Of a stretch of DNA of 49,124 nucleotides, positions 25,591 to 33,392 are shown piece after piece. Source of the DNA: Bacillus sp. FJAT-27251 (GTDB lineage: Bacteria > Bacillota > Bacilli > Bacillales > Cytobacillaceae). Numbering within the stretch: the stretch's first letter is position 1; each line of letters opens with the position of its first letter. The stretch spans positions 2,590,754 through 2,639,877 of the forward strand of contig NZ_LIGG01000001.1 of NCBI RefSeq assembly GCF_001273925.1, given 5' to 3'. The notes under the pieces were generated by a model. It had not been told where the DNA came from. It saw nothing but the letters and a program-made list of their open reading frames with translations, and searched no databases. The position numbers were made by a program, and so were the translations under genes.

Positions 25591-25941
25591 TTGAAACGAT
25601 TCAAATTAGGTTCAGCCATTTTATTGTTTATTATACTAGTGTTAGCAGGCTGTGGTGATGACTCCCACATAAAACAATTCTATTCCAGCGGTGAAGGAAA
25701 ATATAAAATATTTATCGTTGGTGTAGAGGAATTTGACGACTCGGAATTAGTTGAGGATGGGAGTGTAAACAACATTGAAAGTGTATATATAGCATCATCC
25801 ATGGAGGCAGCGGAGGAAGAGTTTGCATATCTAGACATCAAGGAAAGCCCTGCATTTATTGTATTCGATCATAAAGAAATCATTTATAAAACCAATAACC
25901 AGGATGACCTGATTGCTTTTCTTAAGAAAAAATTGAAATAA
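25591..25941 (+). CDS. Small secreted lipoprotein, possibly thioredoxin-like
   Basis: A 116-residue lipoprotein precursor. Lys-Arg N-terminus, hydrophobic h-region and the lipobox LAGC (Cys 21) give a mature protein anchored outside the membrane. The C-terminal half (ESPAFIVFDHKEIIYKTNNQDDLIAFLKKKL) resembles the last strands and helix of a thioredoxin fold, including a cis-Pro-like SPAF, but the CxxC active site is missing. A non-catalytic role is likely. Start TTG 25591 behind AAAAGAGGTGG. Confidence 0.82.
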   Translation: MKRFKLGSAILLFIILVLAGCGDDSHIKQFYSSGEGKYKIFIVGVEEFDDSELVEDGSVNNIESVYIASSMEAAEEEFAYLDIKESPAFIVFDHKEIIYKTNNQDDLIAFLKKKLK

Positions 25942-25998
25942 ATATCGATGTAAGGACAACATGCAGGAAAGTTGAAGCTGAAATTTATGAAAATGTCC

Positions 25999-26028
25999 TT
26001 AAACGAATGGCTGCGTTGATTCGGAATG
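25999..26028 (+). repeat. 85-bp repeat, 5' fragment
   Basis: TTAAACGAATGGCTGCGTTG resembles the opening of the repeat; nothing further matches. Confidence 0.35.
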
Positions 26029-26062
26029 TAATTACTGGAACCTTTTAAGAGAGGCGACTTAA

Positions 26063-26713
26063 ATGAAGGTGGAAATAAGCTGCATCCCTCCAGAAAAAAC
26101 CTATCCTTTTGAGATTAACGGTGAGTCCCCATATATCGTAGAGTTTTCTTGTTATATTGACGGTGATTATACAGATGCTCAGGAAGAATTCTTTAGCAAT
26201 TGGATGGAGAGCCCAGATTATTACCCTATATATACACTTTCGGAAATCTTTGATTTTCAACAGGAAGAGTACGAAGAACTGTTTAAGGAGCAAAATATAG
26301 AGTTCAATTATATGAAGGGAAGTCGTAAAGACACGTTCTTTGTAAAGGCAATTATCCGCAGCACTCGGCAATTTAAAGAATTTTATCCTTATTTGCACGG
26401 GAATGGAAGTATGTTGAACTTATCATTATGGTCCTTAAAACAGGATGTATTCAGATTAGAGGAAAGGGAATATGAGTCACCTTATCCGGTAAAAAAGACT
26501 AAAAAAAACCGAACCAGACTTGTTAAATTAAAGTGGATAGCCAATACTCCAATCGTAACTTTAACTGAAAGTTACACTATATTTTGGGTAGGGTATGATG
26601 GGGATTATATTACTGCGTTCTCAAATAATGAACACTTTTCAGCAATCGACTCTCTTCAAAAAATAATGCCAGAAAAAGTCGAACTGGTGCCTGCTGATTA
26701 TGAGTGGGAGTAG
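26063..26713 (+). CDS. Hypothetical protein of 216 residues
   Basis: A soluble, acidic and aromatic-rich protein (many Tyr, Phe, Trp) with no signal peptide or TM helix. I do not recognise the family. The internal KKTKKNRTRLVKLKW stretch (about 146-160) is a strongly basic patch between two acidic halves. Start ATG 26063 behind AGAGAGGCG. It is the last gene before the alicyclic-acid cluster and ends well before its terminator at 26871. Confidence 0.75.
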   Translation: MKVEISCIPPEKTYPFEINGESPYIVEFSCYIDGDYTDAQEEFFSNWMESPDYYPIYTLSEIFDFQQEEYEELFKEQNIEFNYMKGSRKDTFFVKAIIRSTRQFKEFYPYLHGNGSMLNLSLWSLKQDVFRLEEREYESPYPVKKTKKNRTRLVKLKWIANTPIVTLTESYTIFWVGYDGDYITAFSNNEHFSAIDSLQKIMPEKVELVPADYEWE

Positions 26714-26870
26714 TATTCTTTACTCGACTATCCTATCCCATTTACTTGGATAATGAAAATGCCTTGCTTAACGGATCGTAATAAGCTTTGGGACAGAAAT
26801 GATTGTACCTTTTATAGAAAAGCTGTTATTAAGAAATGTAGTTAAACGATAGAGTACTATTGTTTAAATC

Positions 26871-26897
26871 GAGCCAACCAATCCAGGTGGCTTTTTC
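26871..26897 (+). terminator. Terminator upstream of the sigma-54 operon
   Basis: AGCCAACC and GGTGGCT form a short stem followed by TTTTT. It insulates the sigma-54 promoter region; between 26714 and 26870 I see nothing. Confidence 0.6.
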
Positions 26898-26930
26898 TAT
26901 TTGCAATGAAAAGAGCTGGAAAGGTCCATT

Positions 26931-26977
26931 TTCGCAAATTTGATTCTCATAATTGAGAAAATTATTAAAAGTGCGAA
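26931..26977 (+). promoter_or_regulatory. Upstream activator element 1 (four half-sites)
   Basis: Half-sites TTCGCA (26931), TTCTCA (26944), TGAGAA (26954) and TGCGAA (26972) form two nested inverted repeats: the inner TTCTCA-N4-TGAGAA and the outer TTCGCA/TGCGAA. The last ends exactly 40 bp before the TGGCACG of the sigma-54 promoter. The same elements with the same spacings occur at 32010-32056, so this is the likely binding site of the activator encoded at 30615. Confidence 0.75.
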
Positions 26978-27017
26978 GCTATGCCTGAGAAATCCCTTAT
27001 TCTACTTGGAATATAGT

Positions 27018-27033
27018 TGGCACGAAAATTGCT
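27018..27033 (+). promoter_or_regulatory. Sigma-54 (-24/-12) promoter 1
   Basis: TGGCACG-AAAA-TTGCT matches the sigma-54 consensus exactly, with GG and GC 10 bp apart. Transcription would begin near 27044, only about 20 nt before the CoA ligase start codon. Confidence 0.92.
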
Positions 27034-27063
27034 TTATATGTAAGTAAAAGGAGGATGGGTAAA

Positions 27064-28695
27064 ATGACTTTTGACACAATGCTTACTCAAGAATATATTG
27101 AGCGGTACCAGTCTGAGTGGCCGAATCGCACGATTTTGGATTATTTGAATGATGCTATTGAAAAGTATCCAAACAAGATAGCCATTATTGATAAAAAAAG
27201 TCGGTATACTTATCAGGAGCTAGGAAAGCTGGTTGACCGGGTTGCTTTGGGTCTTTTGGAGCTGGGGCTGGGGAAGGGGGATGTTATTTCCGTCCAATTG
27301 CCTAACTGGAATGAATTTGTCATCCTTCATTATGCGATTACCAGGATCGGCGCCATTATGAATCCATTGATTCCGATTTACCGGGATAGGGAAATTGGCT
27401 ATATGGTCGGTCTTGCGGAATCAAAGATGATTGTCGTCCCGGAACAATTCCGTAAATTTAACTATCCTGAAATGATTAACCGTTTAAAACATAAATGGCC
27501 TTCCATGGAGCATGTGTTTGTCCTTGGTGAGCAGGTCCCGAGCGAAATGAAGGCGCTTTCTTCATTGTTTGAGGACCCGCGGGAGGAGCGCCAGGATACG
27601 GCGCTGCTGGATGAAATCGTACTTGACCCAAATGACTTAACCCAAATTATTTTTACATCAGGAACGACCGGTAATCCAAAAGGGGTGATGCACACACATA
27701 ACACGCTTTGTATTGCGGCAGAAAATTGGATTAAGCGATTGAATCTTAATGAAAATGATGTCGTTCATATGGCGTCTACCTTTGCACATCAAACAGGATT
27801 TATATATGGTGTCCGTGTTCCAGCACATATTGGAGCCACTGGTATTTATCAGGATATTTGGAATCCGGAAGAATTTCTTGAATTGGCAGAAAAGGAAAGA
27901 ATCACCCAGACGGCTGGTGCCACCCCTTTTCTAAAAGATATCCTCTCCGTCGAGGGAATCAGAGATTACGAGCTTAGTTCACTTCGTATTTACGGGGCTT
28001 TTGGAGCGCCAATTCCGAGAGCTTTGGTAAAAGAAGCAAGTGAAAAAGTATCGTTTACAATCCTGGCTGGGTGGGGGCAGACGGAAAACGGATTAGTGAC
28101 TGTAACTAAATTGGATGATCCCGAAGAAAAGCTGACAAATTCCGAGGGTTCTCCTTTCCCGGGAATGGAAGTGAAAGTCGTGGATGATGAAGGATACCCT
28201 TGTCCTCCGTACCAGGAAGGAAACTTATTATGTAAAGGCCCCGCTCATTTTGTTGGGTATTTAAAACGCCTGGAGGAAACGCTTGAAGAATTTAAGGATG
28301 GCTGGTTCAAAACTGGTGACCGTGCCATTATGGATGAGGATGGATACATTCGAATATCCGGTCGAAGCAAAGACATAATCATAAGGGGCGGCGAAAATAT
28401 TCCGGTAGCTTATGTGGAAAATGTCTTGTATGAGCACCCGGACATTTCTGATGCCCAAATTATTGCCATGCCTGACCAAAGGCTTCAGGAAAAAGCGTGC
28501 GCATTCATAACAATGAAGCCAGGCAGGAAGCCACTTACATTAAAAACAGTGCAGGAGTTTTTCCTGGAAAGAGGAATAGCTAAACACTATTGGCCAGAAC
28601 ATGTAGAAATCATTGATGACTTCCCCCGGACACCAAGCGGGAAAATTCAAAAATTCCGCTTGAGGGAGAGGATTAGTAAACTAGTTGAGAATTAA
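27064..28695 (+). CDS. aliA: Acyl-CoA ligase, AliA-like (cyclohexanecarboxylate-CoA ligase)
   Basis: This 543-residue ANL-superfamily enzyme would activate a carboxylic acid to its CoA thioester with ATP. Motifs: FTSGTTGNPKGVMHTHN (P-loop, about residue 195), WGQTENG (A5), KTGDRA and the hinge GRSKDIIIRGGENI, and the catalytic Lys in RTPSGKIQKFRLR near the C-terminus. The overall length and IVVPEQFRKF-type linker fit cyclohexanecarboxylate-CoA ligase of the Rhodopseudomonas palustris pathway, and the neighbouring bad-type genes support that substrate. Start ATG 27064 is nine bases after AAAGGAGG; ATG 27055 abuts it. First gene of a sigma-54 operon with the acyl-CoA dehydrogenase at 28769. Another alicyclic or short fatty acid is possible. 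Confidence 0.8.
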   Translation: MTFDTMLTQEYIERYQSEWPNRTILDYLNDAIEKYPNKIAIIDKKSRYTYQELGKLVDRVALGLLELGLGKGDVISVQLPNWNEFVILHYAITRIGAIMNPLIPIYRDREIGYMVGLAESKMIVVPEQFRKFNYPEMINRLKHKWPSMEHVFVLGEQVPSEMKALSSLFEDPREERQDTALLDEIVLDPNDLTQIIFTSGTTGNPKGVMHTHNTLCIAAENWIKRLNLNENDVVHMASTFAHQTGFIYGVRVPAHIGATGIYQDIWNPEEFLELAEKERITQTAGATPFLKDILSVEGIRDYELSSLRIYGAFGAPIPRALVKEASEKVSFTILAGWGQTENGLVTVTKLDDPEEKLTNSEGSPFPGMEVKVVDDEGYPCPPYQEGNLLCKGPAHFVGYLKRLEETLEEFKDGWFKTGDRAIMDEDGYIRISGRSKDIIIRGGENIPVAYVENVLYEHPDISDAQIIAMPDQRLQEKACAFITMKPGRKPLTLKTVQEFFLERGIAKHYWPEHVEIIDDFPRTPSGKIQKFRLRERISKLVEN

Positions 28696-28768
28696 TAGGG
28701 AAGGGAAACTTTGAGCGTCGAAACATCGATTTTAATATATTTATCTTTAAAACTAGGAGGGTTTTTTC

Positions 28769-29980
28769 ATGATCAATTTTGAATTAACTGAGGAGCAGCA
28801 AAGTGTACAAAAAATGGTGAGGAGGTTTGTGGATAAAGAAATAATTCCATACATCCAGGAATGGGACCGAAACGGTGAATTTCAACCATCCATTATGAAA
28901 AAATTGGCGGAGTTGCAGCTGATGGGTGTCTGTATCCCTGAGGAATACGGCGGAGCCGGAATGGATTATAACACACTTGCCATTGTATGTGCCGAGCTGG
29001 AGCGTGGGGATACTGCATACCGCACAGCGGTTTCTGTTCATACAGGTTTAAACAGTATGACATTGTTGCAATGGGGGAGCGAGGAGCAAAAACAAAAGTA
29101 CTTAGTGCCTCAGGCAAAAGGGGAAAAGATTGGCGCATTTGGTTTGACGGAACCTGATGCCGGAAGTGACGTAGCCGCAATGAAATCAACGGCACGGAGA
29201 GACGGGGATACTTATATTCTTAACGGCTCAAAAACGTGGATTTCCCTATGTGACTATGCAGATAATTTTATCATTTTCGCCAAAACAGACCACGATTCAG
29301 CACATAAAGGAATCACTGCTTTTATCGTGGAACGTACATTTCCTGGAGTATCCACACATGGTTTCAAGGGGAAATTAGGCATACGTGCAGGGAATACAGG
29401 TGAAGTCTTTTTAAGTGATGTCAGAGTGCCTGCAGAAAATAGGCTTGGGGAAGAAGGCGAAGGTTTTAAAATTGCTATGGCCGCTTTGGATAATGGCCGT
29501 TTTACGGTTGCGGCAGGGGCTGTTGGTTTAATCGAGGCAAGCCTTGAAGCGAGTGTTAAATATTGCCATGAAAGAAAAACGTTTGGGAAGGAAATTGGGA
29601 AACACCAGCTTGTTCAACAGATGATTGCTAAAATGAGCGCAGATCTTGAGATTTCCAGTTTACTGGTTTATAAGGCTGGATGGTTGAAAAATCAAGGGAA
29701 ACGGAATACCAGGGAGACGTCATTGGCAAAATGGATTGCGTGCAATGCAGCGTTTGAGGCTGCAAACAATGCGGTCCAAGTCCACGGTGCGTATGGTTAC
29801 TCTGATGAATATCCAGTCGAACGTTTCCTTCGGAATTCCAAAGCACCGGTCATTTATGAAGGAACAAGGGAAATCCATACGATTATGCAGGGGGAATATG
29901 CGTTAGGCTATCGAGAAGATAAGCCACTCCGGCAAATGCTCCCATCGTGGCCATTTGAGCAAGTTTCCCTGCAAAAATAA
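28769..29980 (+). CDS. Acyl-CoA dehydrogenase (glutaryl/pimeloyl-type candidate)
   Basis: A 403-residue FAD-dependent acyl-CoA dehydrogenase with the standard layout: helical N-domain, beta-domain with FGLTEPDAGSDVAAMKSTA, and C-domain with ERKTFGKEIGKHQLVQQMIAKM and VQVHGAYGYSDEYPVER. The catalytic base is the Glu of IYEGTREIH near residue 370. The C-terminal continuation HTIMQGEYALGYR resembles glutaryl-CoA dehydrogenases, which would suit pimeloyl-CoA breakdown through glutaryl-CoA. That is inference from a short motif. Second gene of operon 1, 73 bp after the ligase; start ATG behind TAGGAGGG. Confidence 0.88.
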   Translation: MINFELTEEQQSVQKMVRRFVDKEIIPYIQEWDRNGEFQPSIMKKLAELQLMGVCIPEEYGGAGMDYNTLAIVCAELERGDTAYRTAVSVHTGLNSMTLLQWGSEEQKQKYLVPQAKGEKIGAFGLTEPDAGSDVAAMKSTARRDGDTYILNGSKTWISLCDYADNFIIFAKTDHDSAHKGITAFIVERTFPGVSTHGFKGKLGIRAGNTGEVFLSDVRVPAENRLGEEGEGFKIAMAALDNGRFTVAAGAVGLIEASLEASVKYCHERKTFGKEIGKHQLVQQMIAKMSADLEISSLLVYKAGWLKNQGKRNTRETSLAKWIACNAAFEAANNAVQVHGAYGYSDEYPVERFLRNSKAPVIYEGTREIHTIMQGEYALGYREDKPLRQMLPSWPFEQVSLQK

Positions 29981-30006
29981 AAAAGGGTAACTATAAAGAT
30001 AGTGAT

Positions 30007-30046
30007 GGGTCATACCTTTAAATCATTTTCGGTATGATCCTTTTTT
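30007..30046 (+). terminator. Terminator of sigma-54 operon 1
   Basis: GGGTCATACC (30007-30016) pairs with GGTATGATCC (30031-30040), one G-U, then TTTTTT. It closes the ligase-dehydrogenase operon. Confidence 0.88.
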
Positions 30047-30190
30047 CTCTTTTCCATGCCAGGTTCATAGTAAAGTTTTATAGAAAGCCGTGGAAAGCAG
30101 GACTAGCAAGAGAACGGTTTCTTCCATTTTCCGGTGATTGATTATATACTAATGATTAAGAAAATTTCGTCAAAATGAGGAGGAGTATGT

Positions 30191-30610
30191 ATGAGTTATA
30201 CCCATTCCGAATTGGGTATTGGTCAGACAGCACGGTTAGAGCGCGTTTTTACCGAAGACGATCTTCGTAAATGCAATGAATTAACAAGAGATTTTAATCC
30301 CCTCTATGAAAGGCCCCAGGATGGCTGGGATAAAAATTTTACAAAGCCGATTGTTCCCGGACTTTTGGTAGAGGGACTGATTTCACAAGTCATAACGGAT
30401 AAACTTCCGGGAAGTGCGTGTTTATTGCTGCAAAAAGAGTTGATCTATTATCATCCCGTGCATGTTGGGGACGCAATCACCGCTGAATTGCTGATTATGG
30501 ATATCAATCATGAAAGAAACTGGGTTACGATCAAGGTTACATGCTTCAATCAAAATGAAACCGAGGTTATTAAAGGGCAAGTTGTCATTTATGTATTGCC
30601 GGGAGGGTGA
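30191..30610 (+). CDS. MaoC-like hot-dog protein lacking the catalytic His
   Basis: A 139-residue single hot-dog domain of the MaoC/(R)-enoyl-CoA hydratase family. The hydratase motif normally reads D-F-N-P-L-H; here it is [10 protein letters not shown], so the Asp is kept but the His is Tyr. The following GxxVPG segment ([23 protein letters not shown]) replaces the usual IVHG. The dimer-forming strands ([20 protein letters not shown]) are intact. It may be a non-hydratase thioester-binding protein, or a hydratase with altered chemistry. Its stop is four bases before the start of the sigma-54 activator, so the two are translationally linked; it may be a co-sensor. Start ATG 30191 behind GAGGAGGAG. 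Confidence 0.8.
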   Translation: MSYTHSELGIGQTARLERVFTEDDLRKCNELTRDFNPLYERPQDGWDKNFTKPIVPGLLVEGLISQVITDKLPGSACLLLQKELIYYHPVHVGDAITAELLIMDINHERNWVTIKVTCFNQNETEVIKGQVVIYVLPGG

Positions 30611-30614
30611 TGAA

Positions 30615-31919
30615 ATGGTTAAAACAAGTCATTTAATAGAAGACTGGGGATATTTTGAAATTGAGGAGAGCGGAAGACTGATAGACGTGAGCCCGGATTT
30701 TTGTGAGAACTTTTCCATAAGCAGGGATGATTGCTTAAATGCCTCGATACATGACATCATTCAGGGAATGTATGGGCGAAAGCGCAAGAAAGTCTTCTGC
30801 GGTGTTATTTCCGGGATAAATTGTATAATCAGAGCCACGAAAAAGGGACGAAGGATGGTTTATCGGGTGATCGTCCGTGATGGAGATATCGAGCATTATG
30901 AAATGGTATCATTCATGAATGCCATTGATAAAACAAAAATGAACAAAAAAAGGCCGCATCAAAACAAATACAGTTTTAAAGAACTTATTGGAAATAGCAG
31001 GGCCATGAAGGAAGCTAAAGAACTGGCAACCCGGATTGCAACCAGTAATTCAACCGTACTGCTGACAGGGGAGAGCGGGACAGGAAAGGAATTGTTCGCA
31101 CAAGCGATTCATAGTATCAGCACGAGGAAAAACAATCCTTTCGTGGCGGTGAATTGCGCTGCCATTCCTGGGGAGCTATTTGAATCTGAACTTTTTGGCT
31201 ATGAGCCAGGAGCGTTTAGTGGAGCAAGAAAAGAAGGCAAGCCTGGAAAGATCGAATTGGCCATGAACGGAACCCTTTTTCTTGATGAAATATCAGAACT
31301 CCCTTATGACGCACAAGGTAAGCTTCTCCGGGTCCTCCAGGAAAAAGAGATTGAACGCGTCGGAGGCACAGCTAGTAAAAACATCGACATCCGCATTATT
31401 GCCGCAACAAATCGTGATTTGGGAAAACTCGTGGAGGAAGGGAAGTTTAGACAGGATTTATTTTACCGTCTATATGTCTTTGATTTAACGCTCCCCTCAT
31501 TGCGGGAAAGGAAAGAGGACATTTTGCCGTTGGCTCATTATTTTGTTGATTATTTTAATGAGAAGTTTGACCTTGAAGTAAAATACATCGACTCCAAGTT
31601 CCAGGATTGGATGCTGAACTATGAATGGCCGGGGAATATCCGTGAGTTAAAGGCGGTAATTGAGCGGGGGATGAATATAGTAGAGGGAGATACTCTTTCG
31701 ATGAAAAGTATCTATTTTTCCCTTCCGGTGGCTGCCAACCCATCAAATCGGAAAAACATGTCCCTGCTAAGTTTAGAGGAAGAAGTGAGAAATGCGGAGG
31801 TAAATGCAATCCGGCGAGCATTACAAGAAGCCGACGGGGATCGGTCTCTTGCGGCTCAAAAACTAAAAATACATATTGCCAGCTTGTATCGAAAAATAGC
31901 GAAGTACAACCTCAAATAA
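30615..31919 (+). CDS. Sigma-54-dependent transcriptional activator of the cluster
   Basis: A 434-residue bacterial enhancer-binding protein. The N-terminal 110 residues form a PAS-like sensory region ([19 protein letters not shown]...). The AAA+ domain begins at [18 protein letters not shown]: Walker A GESGTGKE, the sigma-54 loop GAFSGA (usual form GAFTGA), Walker B GTLFLDEI, sensor and arginine-finger regions [10 protein letters not shown] and FRQDLFYRL, and [10 protein letters not shown]-terminal Fis-type helix-turn-helix ([22 protein letters not shown]) closes the protein. There is no receiver domain, so it should be ligand-controlled, probably by an acyl-CoA or the acid. Two sigma-54 promoters with identical upstream elements flank it. 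Start ATG 30615 behind GGGAGGG. Confidence 0.93.
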   Translation: MVKTSHLIEDWGYFEIEESGRLIDVSPDFCENFSISRDDCLNASIHDIIQGMYGRKRKKVFCGVISGINCIIRATKKGRRMVYRVIVRDGDIEHYEMVSFMNAIDKTKMNKKRPHQNKYSFKELIGNSRAMKEAKELATRIATSNSTVLLTGESGTGKELFAQAIHSISTRKNNPFVAVNCAAIPGELFESELFGYEPGAFSGARKEGKPGKIELAMNGTLFLDEISELPYDAQGKLLRVLQEKEIERVGGTASKNIDIRIIAATNRDLGKLVEEGKFRQDLFYRLYVFDLTLPSLRERKEDILPLAHYFVDYFNEKFDLEVKYIDSKFQDWMLNYEWPGNIRELKAVIERGMNIVEGDTLSMKSIYFSLPVAANPSNRKNMSLLSLEEEVRNAEVNAIRRALQEADGDRSLAAQKLKIHIASLYRKIAKYNLK

Positions 31920-31930
31920 AGCTTTGTTTG

Positions 31931-31958
31931 CACACTCCCTGGCAGTGTGTTTTTTTTC
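31931..31958 (+). terminator. Terminator after the activator gene
   Basis: CACACT-N7-AGTGTG followed by nine Ts. Confidence 0.88.
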
Positions 31959-32009
31959 GTCAAAATCTAACCCCTCAATTTATTGGCTAATAAGGAGGTC
32001 GGCTTTATT

Positions 32010-32056
32010 TTTGCATAAGTGATTCTCAGTTTTGCGAAAATTATTAGATTTGCGAA
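32010..32056 (+). promoter_or_regulatory. Upstream activator element 2 (four half-sites)
   Basis: TTTGCA (32010), TTCTCA (32023), TGCGAA (32033) and TGCGAA (32051) reproduce element 1 with spacings of 7, 4 and 12 bp and a 40-bp distance to TGGCACG, all identical to element 1. The AATTATTA between half-sites 3 and 4 is also shared, while the 40-bp downstream spacer is not. Confidence 0.75.
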
Positions 32057-32096
32057 ACTCCATAGGTGTGGCGCTGATTGTATCAAGGAAACATGT

Positions 32097-32112
32097 TGGC
32101 ACGAAAATTGCA
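32097..32112 (+). promoter_or_regulatory. Sigma-54 (-24/-12) promoter 2
   Basis: TGGCACG-AAAA-TTGCA, identical to promoter 1 except for the last base. Start near 32123, 20 nt before the AliB-like start codon. Drives the six-gene operon 32143-37868. Confidence 0.92.
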
Positions 32113-32142
32113 AGATTTAATAGTAAAAAGGGGGGACCACCA

Positions 32143-33297
32143 TTGTTGAATTTCTCATTTTCAGATGAACAGGATTATTTTCGCAAGGTGTTAAGGGAAT
32201 TTGCACGCGAGGAACTCTTGCCAAACTATACAAAGTGGGACAGAGAGGGGATTACACCAAGGCATTTGTGGAAGAAGCTGGGGGAACTCGGTGTGAATGG
32301 CCTGAGGATTCCAGTTGAGTATGGCGGGAGTGGCGCTGATTGTGTCACAACTGGAATCGCAGCGGAAGAAATTGGCCGGGGAGATTTCAATCTTACTTAT
32401 GCCGTAATGCTAAATGCCTTGATTGGTGAAATCATCAATAAACATGCGCGTGAGGAATTGAAACAGGAATGGCTGCCGAAAATAGCCAGCGGGGAAAGGA
32501 TTGTCGGCATTGCGATTACGGAGCCAACTGCAGGAACAGATGCCGGCGGGATTAAAACAACCGCTGTGCGTAAAGGGAATATGTACGTCCTGAATGGTGA
32601 AAAGTCGGGGATCAGTGTGGCAACATCGGGTGATGCTTTTCTGGTTTTCGCCAAAACCGATCCTGAACGCGGGAACCGCGGAATCAGTGCCTTCATCGTT
32701 CCCGCCGATCTGGCAGGGGTGGAATGCAAGGGCTATGAGGATATGGGCAATATACCGATTGGCCGAGGTTCGATTTATTTGACCGATGTGGAGGTTCCGG
32801 AGGAAAACTTGATTGGCTTTGTAAATCAAGGATTTTCCCAGGTGATGAACGGTTTTGATCTTAGCCGTCTGTTAATTGGCTTGCAATGTACAGGAGCCGC
32901 TTCGCAAAGCCTTGATGAAACGATTGAACACGTCAAAATGAGAACTTCCTTTGGGAAGCCGCTCGCGACTTATCAAGGAGTGTCCTTTCCGATAGTCACT
33001 CACTATACTCAGTTGGAATTTGTGAAATGGCAGGCGTATCGAGGCCTTTGGCTTCGGGATCAAGGGTTAAAGCACTCAAAAGAGTCTGCATCTGTGAAAT
33101 GGCTGGGCCCGAAGTATGCGGCGGAAGCAATTCACGAATGCCTGTTGTTTAACGGCCATTATGCCTATACAAAGGAAATGCCTCACGAACAGCGTTTGCG
33201 TGATGTCATTGGCTTGGAAATCGGGGACGGGACCGCACAAGCCAATATGATGGTCATTGCGAAGGAAATCATCGGAAAAGAATATCGATCCTACTGA
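32143..33297 (+). CDS. aliB: AliB-like cyclohexanecarboxyl-CoA dehydrogenase
   Basis: A 384-residue acyl-CoA dehydrogenase that differs from its two paralogues in this cluster. The C-terminal part HEQRLRDVIGLEIGDGTAQANMM carries GDGT where ordinary enzymes have YEGT, so Asp stands at the catalytic Glu position. As I recall, Asp as base is a feature of alicyclic (cyclohexane-/cyclohexenecarboxyl-CoA) dehydrogenases. The block GFDLSRLLIGLQCTGAAS and the KWLGPKYAAEAIHECLL segment also resemble R. palustris AliB. It would convert cyclohexanecarboxyl-CoA to cyclohex-1-enecarboxyl-CoA. TTG 32143 (or 32146) follows AAAAGGGGGG. First gene of sigma-54 operon 2. Confidence 0.78.
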   Translation: MLNFSFSDEQDYFRKVLREFAREELLPNYTKWDREGITPRHLWKKLGELGVNGLRIPVEYGGSGADCVTTGIAAEEIGRGDFNLTYAVMLNALIGEIINKHAREELKQEWLPKIASGERIVGIAITEPTAGTDAGGIKTTAVRKGNMYVLNGEKSGISVATSGDAFLVFAKTDPERGNRGISAFIVPADLAGVECKGYEDMGNIPIGRGSIYLTDVEVPEENLIGFVNQGFSQVMNGFDLSRLLIGLQCTGAASQSLDETIEHVKMRTSFGKPLATYQGVSFPIVTHYTQLEFVKWQAYRGLWLRDQGLKHSKESASVKWLGPKYAAEAIHECLLFNGHYAYTKEMPHEQRLRDVIGLEIGDGTAQANMMVIAKEIIGKEYRSY

Positions 33298-33335
33298 TTC
33301 GCCGGTTCTTGTTTTGAAAGGAAGAGTGGCGAATC
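33296..33335 (+). other. Intercistronic hairpin after aliB-like stop
   Basis: GATTCGCC (33296-33303) pairs with GGCGAATC (33328-33335) around a 24-base loop. There is no T-tract, so it is not an intrinsic terminator; it could be a processing or mRNA-stability element. Confidence 0.4.
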
Positions 33336-33392
33336 AGCGCCAATCGGAAAACGAGCACGTAAAAGCATATAAAGAAAATGGAGGAATGAAAA

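Noticed and set aside
30047-30190. A third sigma-54 promoter before the MaoC/activator genes
   Set aside because: No GG-N10-GC element with flanking consensus was found; TGGAAAGCAGGACTAGC fails at the key positions. The activator seems to have an ordinary promoter.
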